A DNA stretch of 64,000 nt from Melanocharis versteri (taxonomy: Eukaryota > Chordata > Aves > Passeriformes > Melanocharitidae): the NCBI GenBank assembly GCA_013397845.1, contig VZTG01001555.1:372001-436000 (forward strand), in the 5' to 3' direction. The notes under the pieces were generated by a model that saw nothing but the letters and a program-made list of their open reading frames with translations, did not search any database and was not told where the DNA came from. Shown piece after piece: positions 36,501 through 44,200 of the stretch. The translations under genes and the position numbers were made by a program. The stretch's first letter is position 1, and each line of letters begins with the position of its first letter.

Positions 36501-39010
36501 CTGGACCATTGGCAGGTCTTCGGGAGCAAGGTTTTCTGCGGAAGAGAGAGTGCTGGCAGTGCTGTTGGAGGGGCCGGCGCTGCCCGTCGCCTGGTGCTGT
36601 ATGGCCAGCAGGTTCATGTTCTCGCTGGGGTTGCCATACCTCAGCCGCTCCTGGATCAGGCGCTGCAGGACGGTGCCGGCTGCCACCTCCTCCGCCCCTC
36701 GCATCTCCGCCTCTGGCACACGGCGGAAGCTGGGCGGGCGCAGGGTGCAGAGGGTCTCCTCGGCTGGGCAGGGAGAGAGAGGTGGCCATTAGCTCTGCTG
36801 TCCAGGAGGTCTAATTCCCCCTGCTGTTTCTTCCCTTCCTACATCCCGCAACTGTGACCCTGGGTCCAGGATGCACCCCATGGGCAGTGCCCTGCCAGGA
36901 TCCCTCCAGCAGCACGTGGGACATGGCTGGAAGCCAACAAAGGAGGTGGAGCACTGCTCCCTGCTCGTCTCCCACCCCCAAACCATAATTCTGTTTGCAG
37001 TGACCCCTAGGAACACATTCCAGTCCCCTCCCTGGCCTTCCCCTACATAATATTCCATGCGTCCCATACCCACACATCCGAACCCCCTTCTAAGTCAACA
37101 AGGGACATGCCATGTCACAGGGAAATTTGGTATTTTCTAAAATGGATAGGATAGGATAGGATAGGATAGGACAGGACAGGACAGGACAGGACAGGACAGG
37201 ACAGGACAGGATAGGATAGGACAGGAGCCTACAACGGTTATCTCATCCCACTGCCTGACCAATTCAAAGCTCAGAAAAAGTTAAAGCGTTTTATTAAGGG
37301 CCTTGTCCAAATGCCTCTTTAAACACTGACAGGCTTGGGGCATCGACCGCCTCTCTAGGAAGCCTGTTCCAGTGTCTGATCTCTCCCTGGAGATGGCTTG
37401 CACAACTTACAGAGGCAGCCTGCACAGCAATACCAACTGCTGTATTTTTGATGGCCAAAGTTGTAAGCGTACTGTGTGCCATGACAAAATAAAATGTAAA
37501 ATGTGTCACAGAAAAACTGTGGAATGGAACTGAAAATAAAATGGTCCTAAAGGTCTGAGAATAATCTGTGCTCTGGCATCTTCCTCTAAAACCGCAATTT
37601 CCCTTCTGGCTGATAATGCTATTTCTAAGGGAGTCAATACTAACTGCTGTAATTTTGCTGGGTCAACACAAGGAAGGCAGTATGGTCATAGATGTAATAT
37701 CAGCATTTTAAAAAAAAAGCACAGACGGATTAGCTACACAAGCCTAACACAGGCTACTGAAGTCATTCAGAGCCAATGGCACCATCTTTGCACTGTATAT
37801 GCAGTGGAGCTTGCCTGGAGCTAAGCATCTAGAAGCATTTGGACAATGCTCTCAGGCACATGGTGTGATTTTTGGGGTGTCCTGTGTAGGGCCAGGAGTT
37901 GGACTTGATGATCCCAGTGGGTCCCTTTCAACTCAGCGTACTCTATGATATAACCGTGGCTGAGACATTTGGAATCCCTCCCTCCTGGAGCCCTCCTTCC
38001 AGACCCATCCCAAAAGTGCTGTAAGATGTCTATCTGAACACTGTCTGAGCTCAGAGGAATGCTCCTGAAAGACTCCAGTGCAGACAAAAGTGAGAAGAGT
38101 CTTCCAATGTCCCCAGGCAAGAAGGAGGTGCTGTCTGCAGTTTGGTTTTTTGAGGTCATTCTTGGCAACTTTCTCTCTCCTGCTATTCCCAATTCTCAGA
38201 GGAGTTTGTCAGGACTTACATTTGTTTCTTGGCATTTGAAAGCAGTTTAAAAACAAACTTTCTCTTGAGGTCTAGTCATTTCCCTGAGGTTTCATCAGTT
38301 ACTGCAAACGCTGTGGGATAACTTACATACAACCCAGATGCCAGAGGGAAAGAAAAGCCTTTGAGTCTTAGCAATGAGAAGAGGACATGTCCGCTAACAT
38401 TTCTGTGGCAAGGCCGACATCACACAGTCAAGGCAGCTCTCTATAATACATCAGGATTTCCACTTCCATGCCAGTCATGTTATCATCCTTTTATCTGGGA
38501 GATGTACTTTAAATTGCCTATTATTGATGCCCAGAAGGATTGACCACAGTGAGCTTTCCACAGTGCCTGTGGTCTTGCTCCATCAGCAAAAGAGCCGTGG
38601 AAATTGGTCCAGCTGTGCAGTCAAAAGGAACCGTTTCCTGAAGGACAAGTGGAAATGCTGCACCCTCCACAAGCACAGGTGACAAGTGATGGTGGGTCAC
38701 AATTCAGAAGTCAAAGGTAACTTTGACTCTACAAAGAATGGCAAGCTGGCCTTCAACTCTGTAAATATTATTTGTAAATGGTTTAAACTGCTCGATTTTT
38801 GCTTCAGGAAAAACCTGGAAGTAAATGCAGGGGGTTCATACAGAAATGTGGCCATGCACTTACCAGCTTTTTCTTTGGCACTGATCACTTCAGCCGTTAG
38901 CGGAGACACTTCATGCCTGCCAGCAAACAACTGGTGATCCTGGTAAAGAAAGCCAGTGTCTTCCAGCACCTGGACTGGGCTGGTAGGCTTGTAACAAACC
39001 GATGTGGAGC
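291..39010 (-). CDS. AMOTL1: AMOTL1, angiomotin-like 1 (exons 2-12 of about 13)
   Basis: Spliced minus-strand gene. Exons in transcript order: 39010-38864, 36763-35878, 26380-26104, 21991-21847, 20777-20688, 13973-13828, 7977-7828, 4355-4165, 2873-2748, 1497-1271, 560-291. All introns are GT-AG and every codon phase agrees, giving 2655 coding bases with no stop. Angiomotins are scaffold proteins of tight junctions and cortical actin; they bind YAP/TAZ WW domains through L/PPxY motifs, are LATS kinase substrates, and carry a lipid-binding coiled coil. AMOTL1 was chosen over AMOT and AMOTL2 because exon 2 (SPVQVLED), exon 3 (ENMNLLAIQHQATGSAGP), exon 11 (RPARSVPSIAAATG) and exon 12 (AKTGSKDSSTQTDK) match AMOTL1 as I recall it. 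The first coding exon was not found, and the last exon lies beyond position 1. The human protein is about 956 residues, so roughly 93% is here. Confidence 0.95.
561..1270 (-). other. AMOTL1 intron 11
   Basis: 710 bases between good donor and acceptor sites. AT-rich in the middle (900-1120). No repeat or other gene recognised. Confidence 0.85.
1271..1497 (-). CDS. AMOTL1: AMOTL1 exon 11
   Basis: 227 bases, phase 2 to phase 1, acceptor TATCTTGGCAG, donor GTGAGT. It encodes IKNLHAKIIEKDAMIKVLQQ, RSRKDPGKADSASLRPARSV, then PSIAAATGVHSRQTSLTSNQ and KLWKGSIG. RPARSVPSIAAATG is the clearest mark of AMOTL1 rather than AMOT. Confidence 0.96.
1498..2747 (-). other. AMOTL1 intron 10
   Basis: 1250 bases, unique-looking, AT-rich from 2080 to 2560. 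Nothing else recognised. Confidence 0.85.
2748..2873 (-). CDS. AMOTL1: AMOTL1 exon 10
   Basis: 126 bases, phase 2 to phase 2, acceptor CTCTTTGGCAG, donor GTAAGG. It encodes RDASGPSHSHNGSYGETALE and RGWQEEEEIVQANRRCQDME. The part after GSYG matches AMOTL1 well. The residues between RD and HS differ from the DTTIINHS-like stretch I recall in mammalian angiomotins. Confidence 0.92.
2874..4164 (-). other. AMOTL1 intron 9
   Basis: 1291 bases. No recognised repeat or exon. Confidence 0.85.
4165..4355 (-). CDS. AMOTL1: AMOTL1 exon 9 (end of coiled coil)
   Basis: 191 bases, phase 0 to phase 2, acceptor TTTCCACTGACAG, donor GTAAGA. It starts RQGSYQASSLPEHNAPALME and continues LVREKEERILALEADMTKWE to STIRHFAMNAAATAATER. 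The start was chosen because it gives 13 residues before NAPAL, the same number I recall in the human protein. A second AG lies six bases downstream. Confidence 0.93.
4356..7827 (-). other. AMOTL1 intron 8
   Basis: 3472 bases. It holds one CR1 tail at 7541-7690, close to exon 8, and otherwise no feature I can support. Confidence 0.85.
7541..7690 (-). repeat. CR1 LINE 3' end fragment
   Basis: The plus strand starts AGAATCATAGAGTGGTTTGG, followed by GTTGGAAGGGACCTTCAAAG, which is the reverse complement of the avian CR1 3' end. Only the degenerate last part of the element is present; the inner boundary is approximate. Confidence 0.85.
7828..7977 (-). CDS. AMOTL1: AMOTL1 exon 8 (coiled coil)
   Basis: 150 bases, phase 0 at both ends, acceptor CTGTACCCCACAG, donor GTGAGG. 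It encodes LRRKQAYVEKVEKLQQALTQ, LQAACEKREQMERRLRTRLE and RELDSLRMQQ. The exon is symmetric and could be skipped in frame. Confidence 0.95.
10135..10818 (+). repeat. CR1 LINE fragment with reverse transcriptase remnant
   Basis: The plus strand translates near its start to AVDIVYFNFSKAFDTVSHNI, the conserved CR1 reverse transcriptase motif, and then runs with internal deletion and frameshifts to a CR1 tail (GGAAGTTGGACCAGACGAGC, then ATTCAGTGATTCA). It is a dead, 5'-truncated copy antisense to AMOTL1. Confidence 0.9.
11631..11760. repeat. Degenerate tandem repeat, about 40-bp unit, about 3 copies
   Basis: The phrases CACCTCTGAG, CACCTCTGTAACACC and CCTCCATAACACC recur, each followed by TGCCCCAGGCAGG or TGCCCTGGGCAGG. 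Copies differ by small substitutions and indels. Confidence 0.7.
13828..13973 (-). CDS. AMOTL1: AMOTL1 exon 7 (coiled coil)
   Basis: 146 bases, phase 1 to phase 0, acceptor GTCTTTCTTTCAG, donor GTGAGG. It encodes KEHLKEKEKLEMELAAVRSA, then NEDQRRHIEILDQALNNAQ and AKVIKLEEE. Heptad-like spacing of leucine and isoleucine residues is clear. Confidence 0.95.
16133..16294. repeat. Direct repeat copy 1
   Basis: It starts CTGGCAAGAAAAACTTCATC and ends GTGAAAACAAGG. The same start and end recur at 16771-16938, with a few substitutions and a six-base length difference. Copy 1 continues into unique DNA on both sides without Ns. Confidence 0.9.
16771..16938. repeat. Direct repeat copy 2, bracketed by single Ns
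   Basis: This segment lies exactly between an N at 16770 and an N at 16939, and its whole length matches 16133-16294. That points to a short contig or alternative haplotype placed in a gap, not a natural duplication. Confidence 0.9.
20599..20655. repeat. TA/TG-rich microsatellite
   Basis: Alternating purine-pyrimidine run of TATATA, TGCATG and TACATA units, about 30 bases into the intron from the exon 6 donor at 20687. Confidence 0.85.
20688..20777 (-). CDS. AMOTL1: AMOTL1 exon 6 (coiled coil)
   Basis: 90 bases, phase 1 to phase 1, acceptor CTGTTTTTTGTAG, donor GTGAGT. It encodes RLETANRQLASRDFDGHEDK and then ATEGLYATQ. The length is a multiple of three and both ends are phase 1, so skipping this exon would keep the frame and shorten the coiled coil by 30 residues. 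Confidence 0.94.
20778..21846 (-). other. AMOTL1 intron 5
   Basis: 1069 bases. Nothing recognised besides splice sites. Confidence 0.85.
21847..21991 (-). CDS. AMOTL1: AMOTL1 exon 5 (coiled coil)
   Basis: 145 bases, phase 0 to phase 1, acceptor CTCTCCTTTCAG, donor GTATGT. It encodes FEIEIQRISEAYEGLVKTT and KRESLDKAMRNKLEGEIRR, ending DFNRDLR. This is one of the most conserved stretches of the family coiled coil. Confidence 0.95.
23352..23535 (+). repeat. CR1 LINE fragment
   Basis: The plus strand carries CTAGACATGAGAAAGTGTTT and then GGTGGCCAAACCCCGGAACA, the CR1 3' region that reads like RKCFFTEWVAKPRN. The tail has diverged. Confidence 0.75.
25480..25544. repeat. Near-perfect inverted repeat, 31-bp arms, 3-base loop
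   Basis: The left arm 25480-25510 begins GCTTTTAGAACCAAC; the right arm 25514-25544 is its reverse complement apart from two mismatches, with CTA between. Symmetry stops at the arm ends. Confidence 0.95.
25585..25653. repeat. 31-bp tandem duplication, about 2.2 copies
   Basis: GTTAATCCATTTCCAAACAA followed by TGGACAACCC occurs at 25593 and again at 25624, nearly identical, followed by a partial third copy. Confidence 0.9.
26104..26380 (-). CDS. AMOTL1: AMOTL1 exon 4 (start of coiled coil)
   Basis: 277 bases, phase 2 to phase 0, acceptor TTTCCCACAG, donor GTAGGT. The first part is a proline and alanine rich linker (QQHSPMSSQ is family-typical). The second part, DAFAIVERAQQMVEMLSEEN to EGYYEKADKLQK, opens the angiomotin coiled-coil (ACCH) region that binds phosphoinositides and drives dimerisation. 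Confidence 0.95.
26381..35877 (-). other. AMOTL1 intron 3
   Basis: 9497 bases. Contains a CR1 fragment at 28401-28880. The rest, 28.9-35.8 kb, is mostly AT-rich and shows no exon or repeat I can name. Confidence 0.85.
28401..28880 (-). repeat. CR1 LINE 3' fragment
   Basis: The plus strand starts TCATAGAATCACAGAATGGC and then GGGTTGGAAGTGATC. The minus strand translates to CR1 text such as RHWNRLPREVLDAQSW. About 480 bases of a 5'-truncated copy in the same orientation as AMOTL1. Confidence 0.95.
35878..36763 (-). CDS. AMOTL1: AMOTL1 exon 3 (YAP-binding and LATS-site exon)
   Basis: 886 bases, phase 1 to phase 2, acceptor CTGCCCAG, donor GTAATG. It encodes the proline-rich N-terminal half. 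Visible motifs are TVLQRLIQERLRYGNPSENM near the start, LPTY at 36387-36398, the LATS-type HVRSLS at 36186-36203 (target serine codon 36186-36188), PPEY at 36050-36061 and PPEY at 35889-35900. In this family LPTY and the two PPxY motifs bind YAP/TAZ WW domains, and phosphorylation at HxRxxS weakens F-actin binding. An in-frame ATG at 36704-36702 (MRGAEE) matches a conserved internal methionine and could start a shorter isoform. The glutamine run I recall in the human protein between LPTY and SQKSRTEGR is absent; proline and alanine codons sit there instead. Confidence 0.95.
37143..37226. repeat. Pentanucleotide microsatellite (GGATA)n/(GGACA)n
   Basis: Blocks of GGATA, then GGACA, then GGATA, then one GGACA, all in the same register. 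Adjacent to the CR1 fragment at 37236. Confidence 0.97.
37236..37396 (-). repeat. CR1 LINE fragment
   Basis: The plus strand carries ATCTCATCCCACTGCCTGAC and later CCTGTTCCAGTGTCTGATC, the reverse complement of the CR1 3' region. The minus strand reads RHWNRLPREAVDAPSLSVF. Confidence 0.85.
37829..37952 (+). repeat. CR1 LINE 3' tail
   Basis: The plus strand reads AGGAGTTGGACTTGATGATC, then GGTCCCTTTCAACTCAGCG and a degraded TCTATGAT end, typical of a CR1 tail. Confidence 0.85.
38864..39010 (-). CDS. AMOTL1: AMOTL1 exon 2
   Basis: 147 bases, phase 1 to phase 1. Acceptor TTTCTTACAG precedes it and donor GTAAGT follows. It encodes STSVCYKPTSPVQVLEDTG and onward to AEVISAKEKA, aligning with the N-terminal part of the long AMOTL1 isoform. 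It contains no ATG in frame, so translation of this segment depends on an upstream exon that supplies the start and the first base of the split glycine codon. Confidence 0.9.
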
Positions 39011-39683
39011 CTGTAAGAAAGACAAACGGAATGTCAGTAACAAAACCGCATGAATGACTAAATATGAAGCCATGACTTTATGATAGTAGTCCAAAAAAAT
39101 TTCTTGAACATGGCTAGGTGTTAAGAAGCCCTTCTGAGGCCAGTGAGCAAACCACCTCTTCAGTCTGCACCTCCCAAATAACACATCAGCTTTGAGGAAC
39201 AAGAGACAAAACACCAAGTCACCAGTGCTGCTTCATGCATTGACCCAGCGTGGACTACAAGCTCCTCAGTCCAGGTACAAAGAAAGGTTTGTAAGAGCTA
39301 ACAGTGACAAGTCACAAGCTCACAAATCAAGGAATAGCCCCAGGACATGAAACCAACAGAGCAAGTGTAAAACTGAACAAGGGAGTGGGTAAAAAGAAGG
39401 AAAGGTGAGGACACAGCCACACATTAAATAGGGCTATAGTCTGGGAAAGGCCTTACCACAAAATCTGCTCATGAGTAATAGTTTAGCAATACAGAAAATT
39501 GCTGAGACATAAAATACAACCAGTGCTACCAAGGGAGAAAGTTTATAAATCACTTTGTCCAGATGTTCTCAATACGGTAAGGAGCGGATGTAGCCGGAGG
39601 GCCATGGGAATTTGTCTGGCAGACCAACTGCACGGGAGCTGCATGCCCCAGCCCCAGCATCCCACAGACACTGATGGCTGGAC

Positions 39684-39838
39684 TGTGCTGGTTTTGGCTA
39701 GGATAGAGTTAATTTTCTCCTCAGTAGCTAGTGCGGGGCTGTGTTTTGGATTTGTGCTGGAAACATTGTTGATAACACAGGGATGTTTTAGTTGCTGCTG
39801 AGCAGCACTCACACAGCATTAAGGCCTTTTCTGCTTGC
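39684..39838 (+). repeat. Avian ERVL-type LTR fragment
   Basis: It begins TGTGCTGGTTTTGGCTAGGA and continues with AGAGTTAATTTTCTCC and GGATTTGTGCTGGAAACA, the 5' part of an LTR family common in bird genomes. The rest of the LTR and any internal coding region are missing, so it is a truncated, non-coding relic. Confidence 0.75.
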
Positions 39839-39926
39839 AACTTGGCAAACAACAAGACTCATCCTAAATCTGTTCTCGGGGGTGCTTGTTTTAACAAGCT
39901 GATACAAAATGCATCACAGCAGTGTT

Positions 39927-39996
39927 AAGCCAGGAATGACATTGGCTTGACCCTGTATTTCAAGCCACAAATGACACTGGCATAACCCTACAATTC
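39927..39996. repeat. 35-bp degenerate tandem duplication
   Basis: AAGCCAGGAATGACATTGGC at 39927 and AAGCCACAAATGACACTGGC at 39962 begin two diverged copies of one 35-bp unit. Confidence 0.7.
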
Positions 39997-39997
39997 A

Positions 39998-40462
39998 AGA
40001 AAGATACAGACTGTACCAGGTCCAAAGGAGGGCTGCAAAATCATCAGTGGGCTGTAGAACCTGTTCTGTGAGGAAAGGCTGAAGGAGTTAGGTCCTTTCT
40101 CCTTGGAGAAGGCTGTGAGGGAGCTCTCATTACAGTCCTGCAGTATTTAAAGGAAGGCTACAGAGAGGAAAGAGGCTCTCTCTTCACGTGGAGCTACAGT
40201 GAGAAGGGGCAGCAAGTACAAGTTGCACTAAGAGATGTTTTATCTTGACATAAAGATGAAACTTTTTACAGTGAAAACAACCACTCACTGAACAACCTCC
40301 CCAGGGAGGTGGCAGACTCCCCATCACTGGAGGTTTTCAGGATGCGATTAGACACTGTCCTAGATAATCTCATCTAAATTGTCTCCTTCCCTCAAAAGGT
40401 TAGACTATATGATCTGCTGAGATCCCTTCCAACCTGGTCTGTTCTACATTTTTATGATTTTT
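39998..40462 (+). repeat. CR1 LINE 3' fragment
   Basis: The plus strand carries GGAAAGGCTGAAGGAGTTAG, AACCTCCCCAGGGAGGTGGC and GATCCCTTCCAACCTGGTCT in the CR1 order. The final octamer repeats have decayed to TTTTTATGATTTTT. Confidence 0.9.
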
Positions 40463-41186
40463 TACTTTCCCATTTTTCTGAGAACTTACTCATTTTTGTA
40501 AAGAGAGGCTCTTTGAGGTTCAAACCTTGGAAATGAGCATCTCCTGGCTGCAAATACCCTGGCACAGCAGGAACACAGCAGACTCATTCTCCACTCACCC
40601 CACTGGTTGTCACAGGTTTTATGCTAAAGGAATGGTCATCAACCTCTAGCACCAGCCACTGCAAAGGACTTGCTTGAGCTGGAGGTGGAATGCTCAAAGT
40701 GGCACCAGTGACGCATCCGTCCATCCCTGTGGGGCAGGAAGCCCACAAGCACAGGGATCCGCAGCACCCCGCTCTGCAGGAAAAACAGTCATCCACGAAT
40801 GACCTGGATTTATTAATCCTGACTGCTTGGTTTGTGCTCAGCTAACTGCCTGCTCTCTGCATATATTACACAGGTCATCGCTAACCTCATGCAACTGCAT
40901 GGAGCAAGGCAGCAGGGGGATAACAAGGGGGTAGGATCCAGCCTGTCTTTCCTACAGGCATGAAGATACTATTTTCTTCTGTGCCAAGAGGAGAGGAAAT
41001 AGGCATTTCTGCAAAATGTTAATGAATTCATCACTTTACCATTCATATTATGCATGAATGTGTACACCAGTTATCTATATTTAGAGAGCAAGAGGGAAAG
41101 ATTGCTTGCTTGAGTAGATCTAAACCATGTATGTTTGTGAAAACAGGCACAAGAGACTGGTCTGTAAATTGTGCTGATGCTGACAC

Positions 41187-41242
41187 AGAAAAATCTCAAG
41201 TACACTAATTTCCAAGAAAAATCTCAAGTACACTAATTTCCA
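41187..41242. repeat. 28-bp perfect tandem duplication
   Basis: AGAAAAATCTCAAGTACACT followed by AATTTCCA occurs twice in direct succession with no mismatch, so the event is recent or an assembly error. Confidence 0.95.
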
Positions 41243-44200
41243 AAATTATTGGCCTATTCTGGTAGAGAGTAGTATTAAAGACACCCTTTGTTGCTCCTCC
41301 ACACACAGAGTCCTGCCTTGGAATTTGGAATCCTGTATGAAACCAGTGCATTTCAAACCTGAGCTTGTTTTATGAATGAAAAGTAGATTGGGGTGAAACA
41401 CAGAAAACCTGCACACCCAAGAAAGAAGACAAGCAGCTTCAAGCATTACAGCCAACCTGGACAGCCAGCAGATACCGGCTTGGCCTCACCACTCACCAAA
41501 GAGAATTCAAAAGAAATCAACTGTTGGTAAAACTGTATCCTCGCCTTCTGCATTTTGAGTCTGTAGGCACCCTTGGGTCATGGTTTCAAATTTTACAAGA
41601 TGGAGAACAAGGACATGTTTTTTTCTTTAACAGGAGCAGAAATTCTCACCTAACCACTCGTCCTTGGGTGTCATGGCAGAGCAATATTCTACTAAAATCA
41701 GGACTGGTAAATGCCAGCATCTGCCAAACTGCTCAGTTTCTTATCTCTGTTATATCAGAGTCAAAATCATGCAACCTTAATCCTGGCAGAAACTACTGGA
41801 CTGTGCTGTACCCATGTTGAAGTTTTATCATCATAAAATGATGTCATGATGTTTTATGATGTTAAAAATGACGTAACAATATTTTATGTTCATTCACAGT
41901 AGGTTTTAATAACATGTCAGCTGTAACTGACACGGAAAACCAGTTTCTGTGTAACACAGAAAATAGTTGCCAAAAGATCAGTGCTTGGCACACAGCCACA
42001 ATCCAGATCATGGGCAATAAGGCACCACTTAAAAGCTTAGTGGAACCTCACAAGCCATTTGGAGCACGGCACAAGCCTTTTTTCTTTCTCCTCTTGCTGT
42101 CACTGGAGCCTTCCAAATCCCAGCTCCCCTCTCTGAAGGGAAAGGTTTTATTACATCCAGCGCTGACATGGCGCAAGGCACCCATCCAATGCTCAGGCAC
42201 TTGTTCCTTTCCCAGACCTCCTCACTCCTCTGCAATGCTCACCAAAAGAGCAATTTTCATCCCTATAACTGATTCCTGGTGCCAGAACAATGGTGCCCAG
42301 CAGCCAGGAGTAAGAAGCCAGTTGAGGGCAACCTAGGATGCAGATCATCACGCTGCCAGGGGCGTGTCCCCGGGGAACGGCTTTTTACCCATATCTAGCC
42401 CAAACAAACCACAAACCACAGCTGCTGCAGCTGCTGCCCCATGTTGTGTGACAGCCACTGCCAAGAAGAACCGACCTCATCATGCCTGTAGGTGCCTGCA
42501 GGCAGCTGCCAGCTGTGCTGTGCCCTCTCCTCTCCCGCTCCCAAAGCCAGCCCAGCCCCCTCAGCCCCAGAAGGCCAGGAAGCAGCCCAGTCCACAGACA
42601 TCACGCCTTCAATTGCCATGTATCTAGTGTCTCTTACATCCAGCTCTGTAAGACATGACCATACTTCTGGCCCAGTACAGTCCTTGCTAAATTGGGCAGC
42701 TGCTCCAGGCCTCCATTTCTGCATCTCTACCAACTCTCCTATATCTAAGTGACTGCCTGACACCAATTCATTTGTTTTCCTTCTCTTTTAGATAAGCACG
42801 CATTCCACTGTACAGAAGCAGACACACTATCCTGGAGGTTACTGCACAGCAGTGCAATTCATTTGAAGATTCAGGACGATTTAAATGAATCAGTTGCTAA
42901 GATTAACACCAGACAGTCAGCCAGGACCCAGAGACAGTGGAGCAACACTTAAATATTTCCTGTTTCTGATGTGGTTTCAGTCTGGTTTTCAAAAGGATCT
43001 AAAGCAAACCACATAGGAAGCTCATTGCTGTGACATGAGAAGAAAGCCATGTTTTTAGAGCAACAACAGCATCCCCAAGAAACGAATCTACAAAAACAGT
43101 CAGAGAAGATGGGTTTCTTACCGCCAAACTGTACTACTACTCCCATCTTCAGTAAAACACCAAAAGATGCCAGTTGTGAAAACACAGCTCGCTGCTATTT
43201 AGAGGCAACACCTCAAGGCGGAGCCCGGGTAATGAGTTTCTGCATCACACCCCACTGCCCACCCAGGTAACATAATGTGGCCTCCCGCAGCACAGCCTGT
43301 GCTGCTGGCACGTATGACTCCTCCTCTACCACCCAAAAGCCACCCGGCCAAACAAAACCGCAGAGCTGACTTCCAAAAAATCCTCTTTCAATCTGTACCC
43401 TACTGACCGAGTGGTTCAAAAGAGACTGAGGTGTTTCAAGTATCATCCAAAGCAATCATCTGAAATTAAAATGTAAGTAAAGTGGCTTTACACTTTCCTA
43501 TAAACCCTGCCACAGTACATAAGGGAAGTCCAAAAATGACAGAACAAAAATTACATCGTTTCCAAGCCCACATCTGTCCTTCTGTATCATAGCCATGCCA
43601 AAACAGAGTATAAATGCTTCATTCCACCTTTAAACTACCTTCTCTGCCCTGTTGCTGCATAAAAATCTCAGGTCGAAAAAGGAAGAGAATTATTTAAGGG
43701 AAATTACAAAAGGACAGTAAAGCACTCCAAGGTCCCAGGGGCTGCACGAAGGCTGTGCCATGAATTGCCCAGGGTGGACCAAACAGTCTCTGCAGTGGGT
43801 CACAGGGACCCTCTGTCGAGGCTGCACACCCCTCCATGTGCATCCTTGCCCATGAACCCTACTTCCTCTCCTAAGCTTTGGCCCAGTCTTGAGAGCAGGG
43901 ATTGCCATACCCCAGCCAGACAGCCATGCCACTCTCCCAAAGCTGGAAGGAAGATTTGAGTTTCCTTTGGCACAGAAAAAAAACCCTCATGTGTCTCACT
44001 TCTTGGTTTAGGTATAAAATTGGACTCCTAACAATGTCACAAGGGATGCTTTTGGTACCTCCAGCAGCTCTCCTTCAGCAGCGCTGGGATCCTTTTGCAG
44101 CCACAGCTCCGACAAAGTGCAAGGGCTCAGGCAGCCACCAGTGATTGTTTTCCATCCCCACCTCCCCAGTCAATGCACAAGTTTTCTAGGTCACTTCTGG

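Larger units (their letters stand above)
36764..38863 (-). other. AMOTL1 intron 2
   Basis: 2100 bases. Contains the pentamer microsatellite at 37143-37226 and two CR1 fragments in opposite orientations. Confidence 0.85.

Noticed and set aside
291..39010. Identification of the main gene as AMOT or AMOTL2
   Set aside because: AMOT was considered first because of the shared LPTY and PPEY motifs, but exons 2, 11 and 12 match AMOTL1 specifically and lack the AMOT alanine-rich C-terminus.
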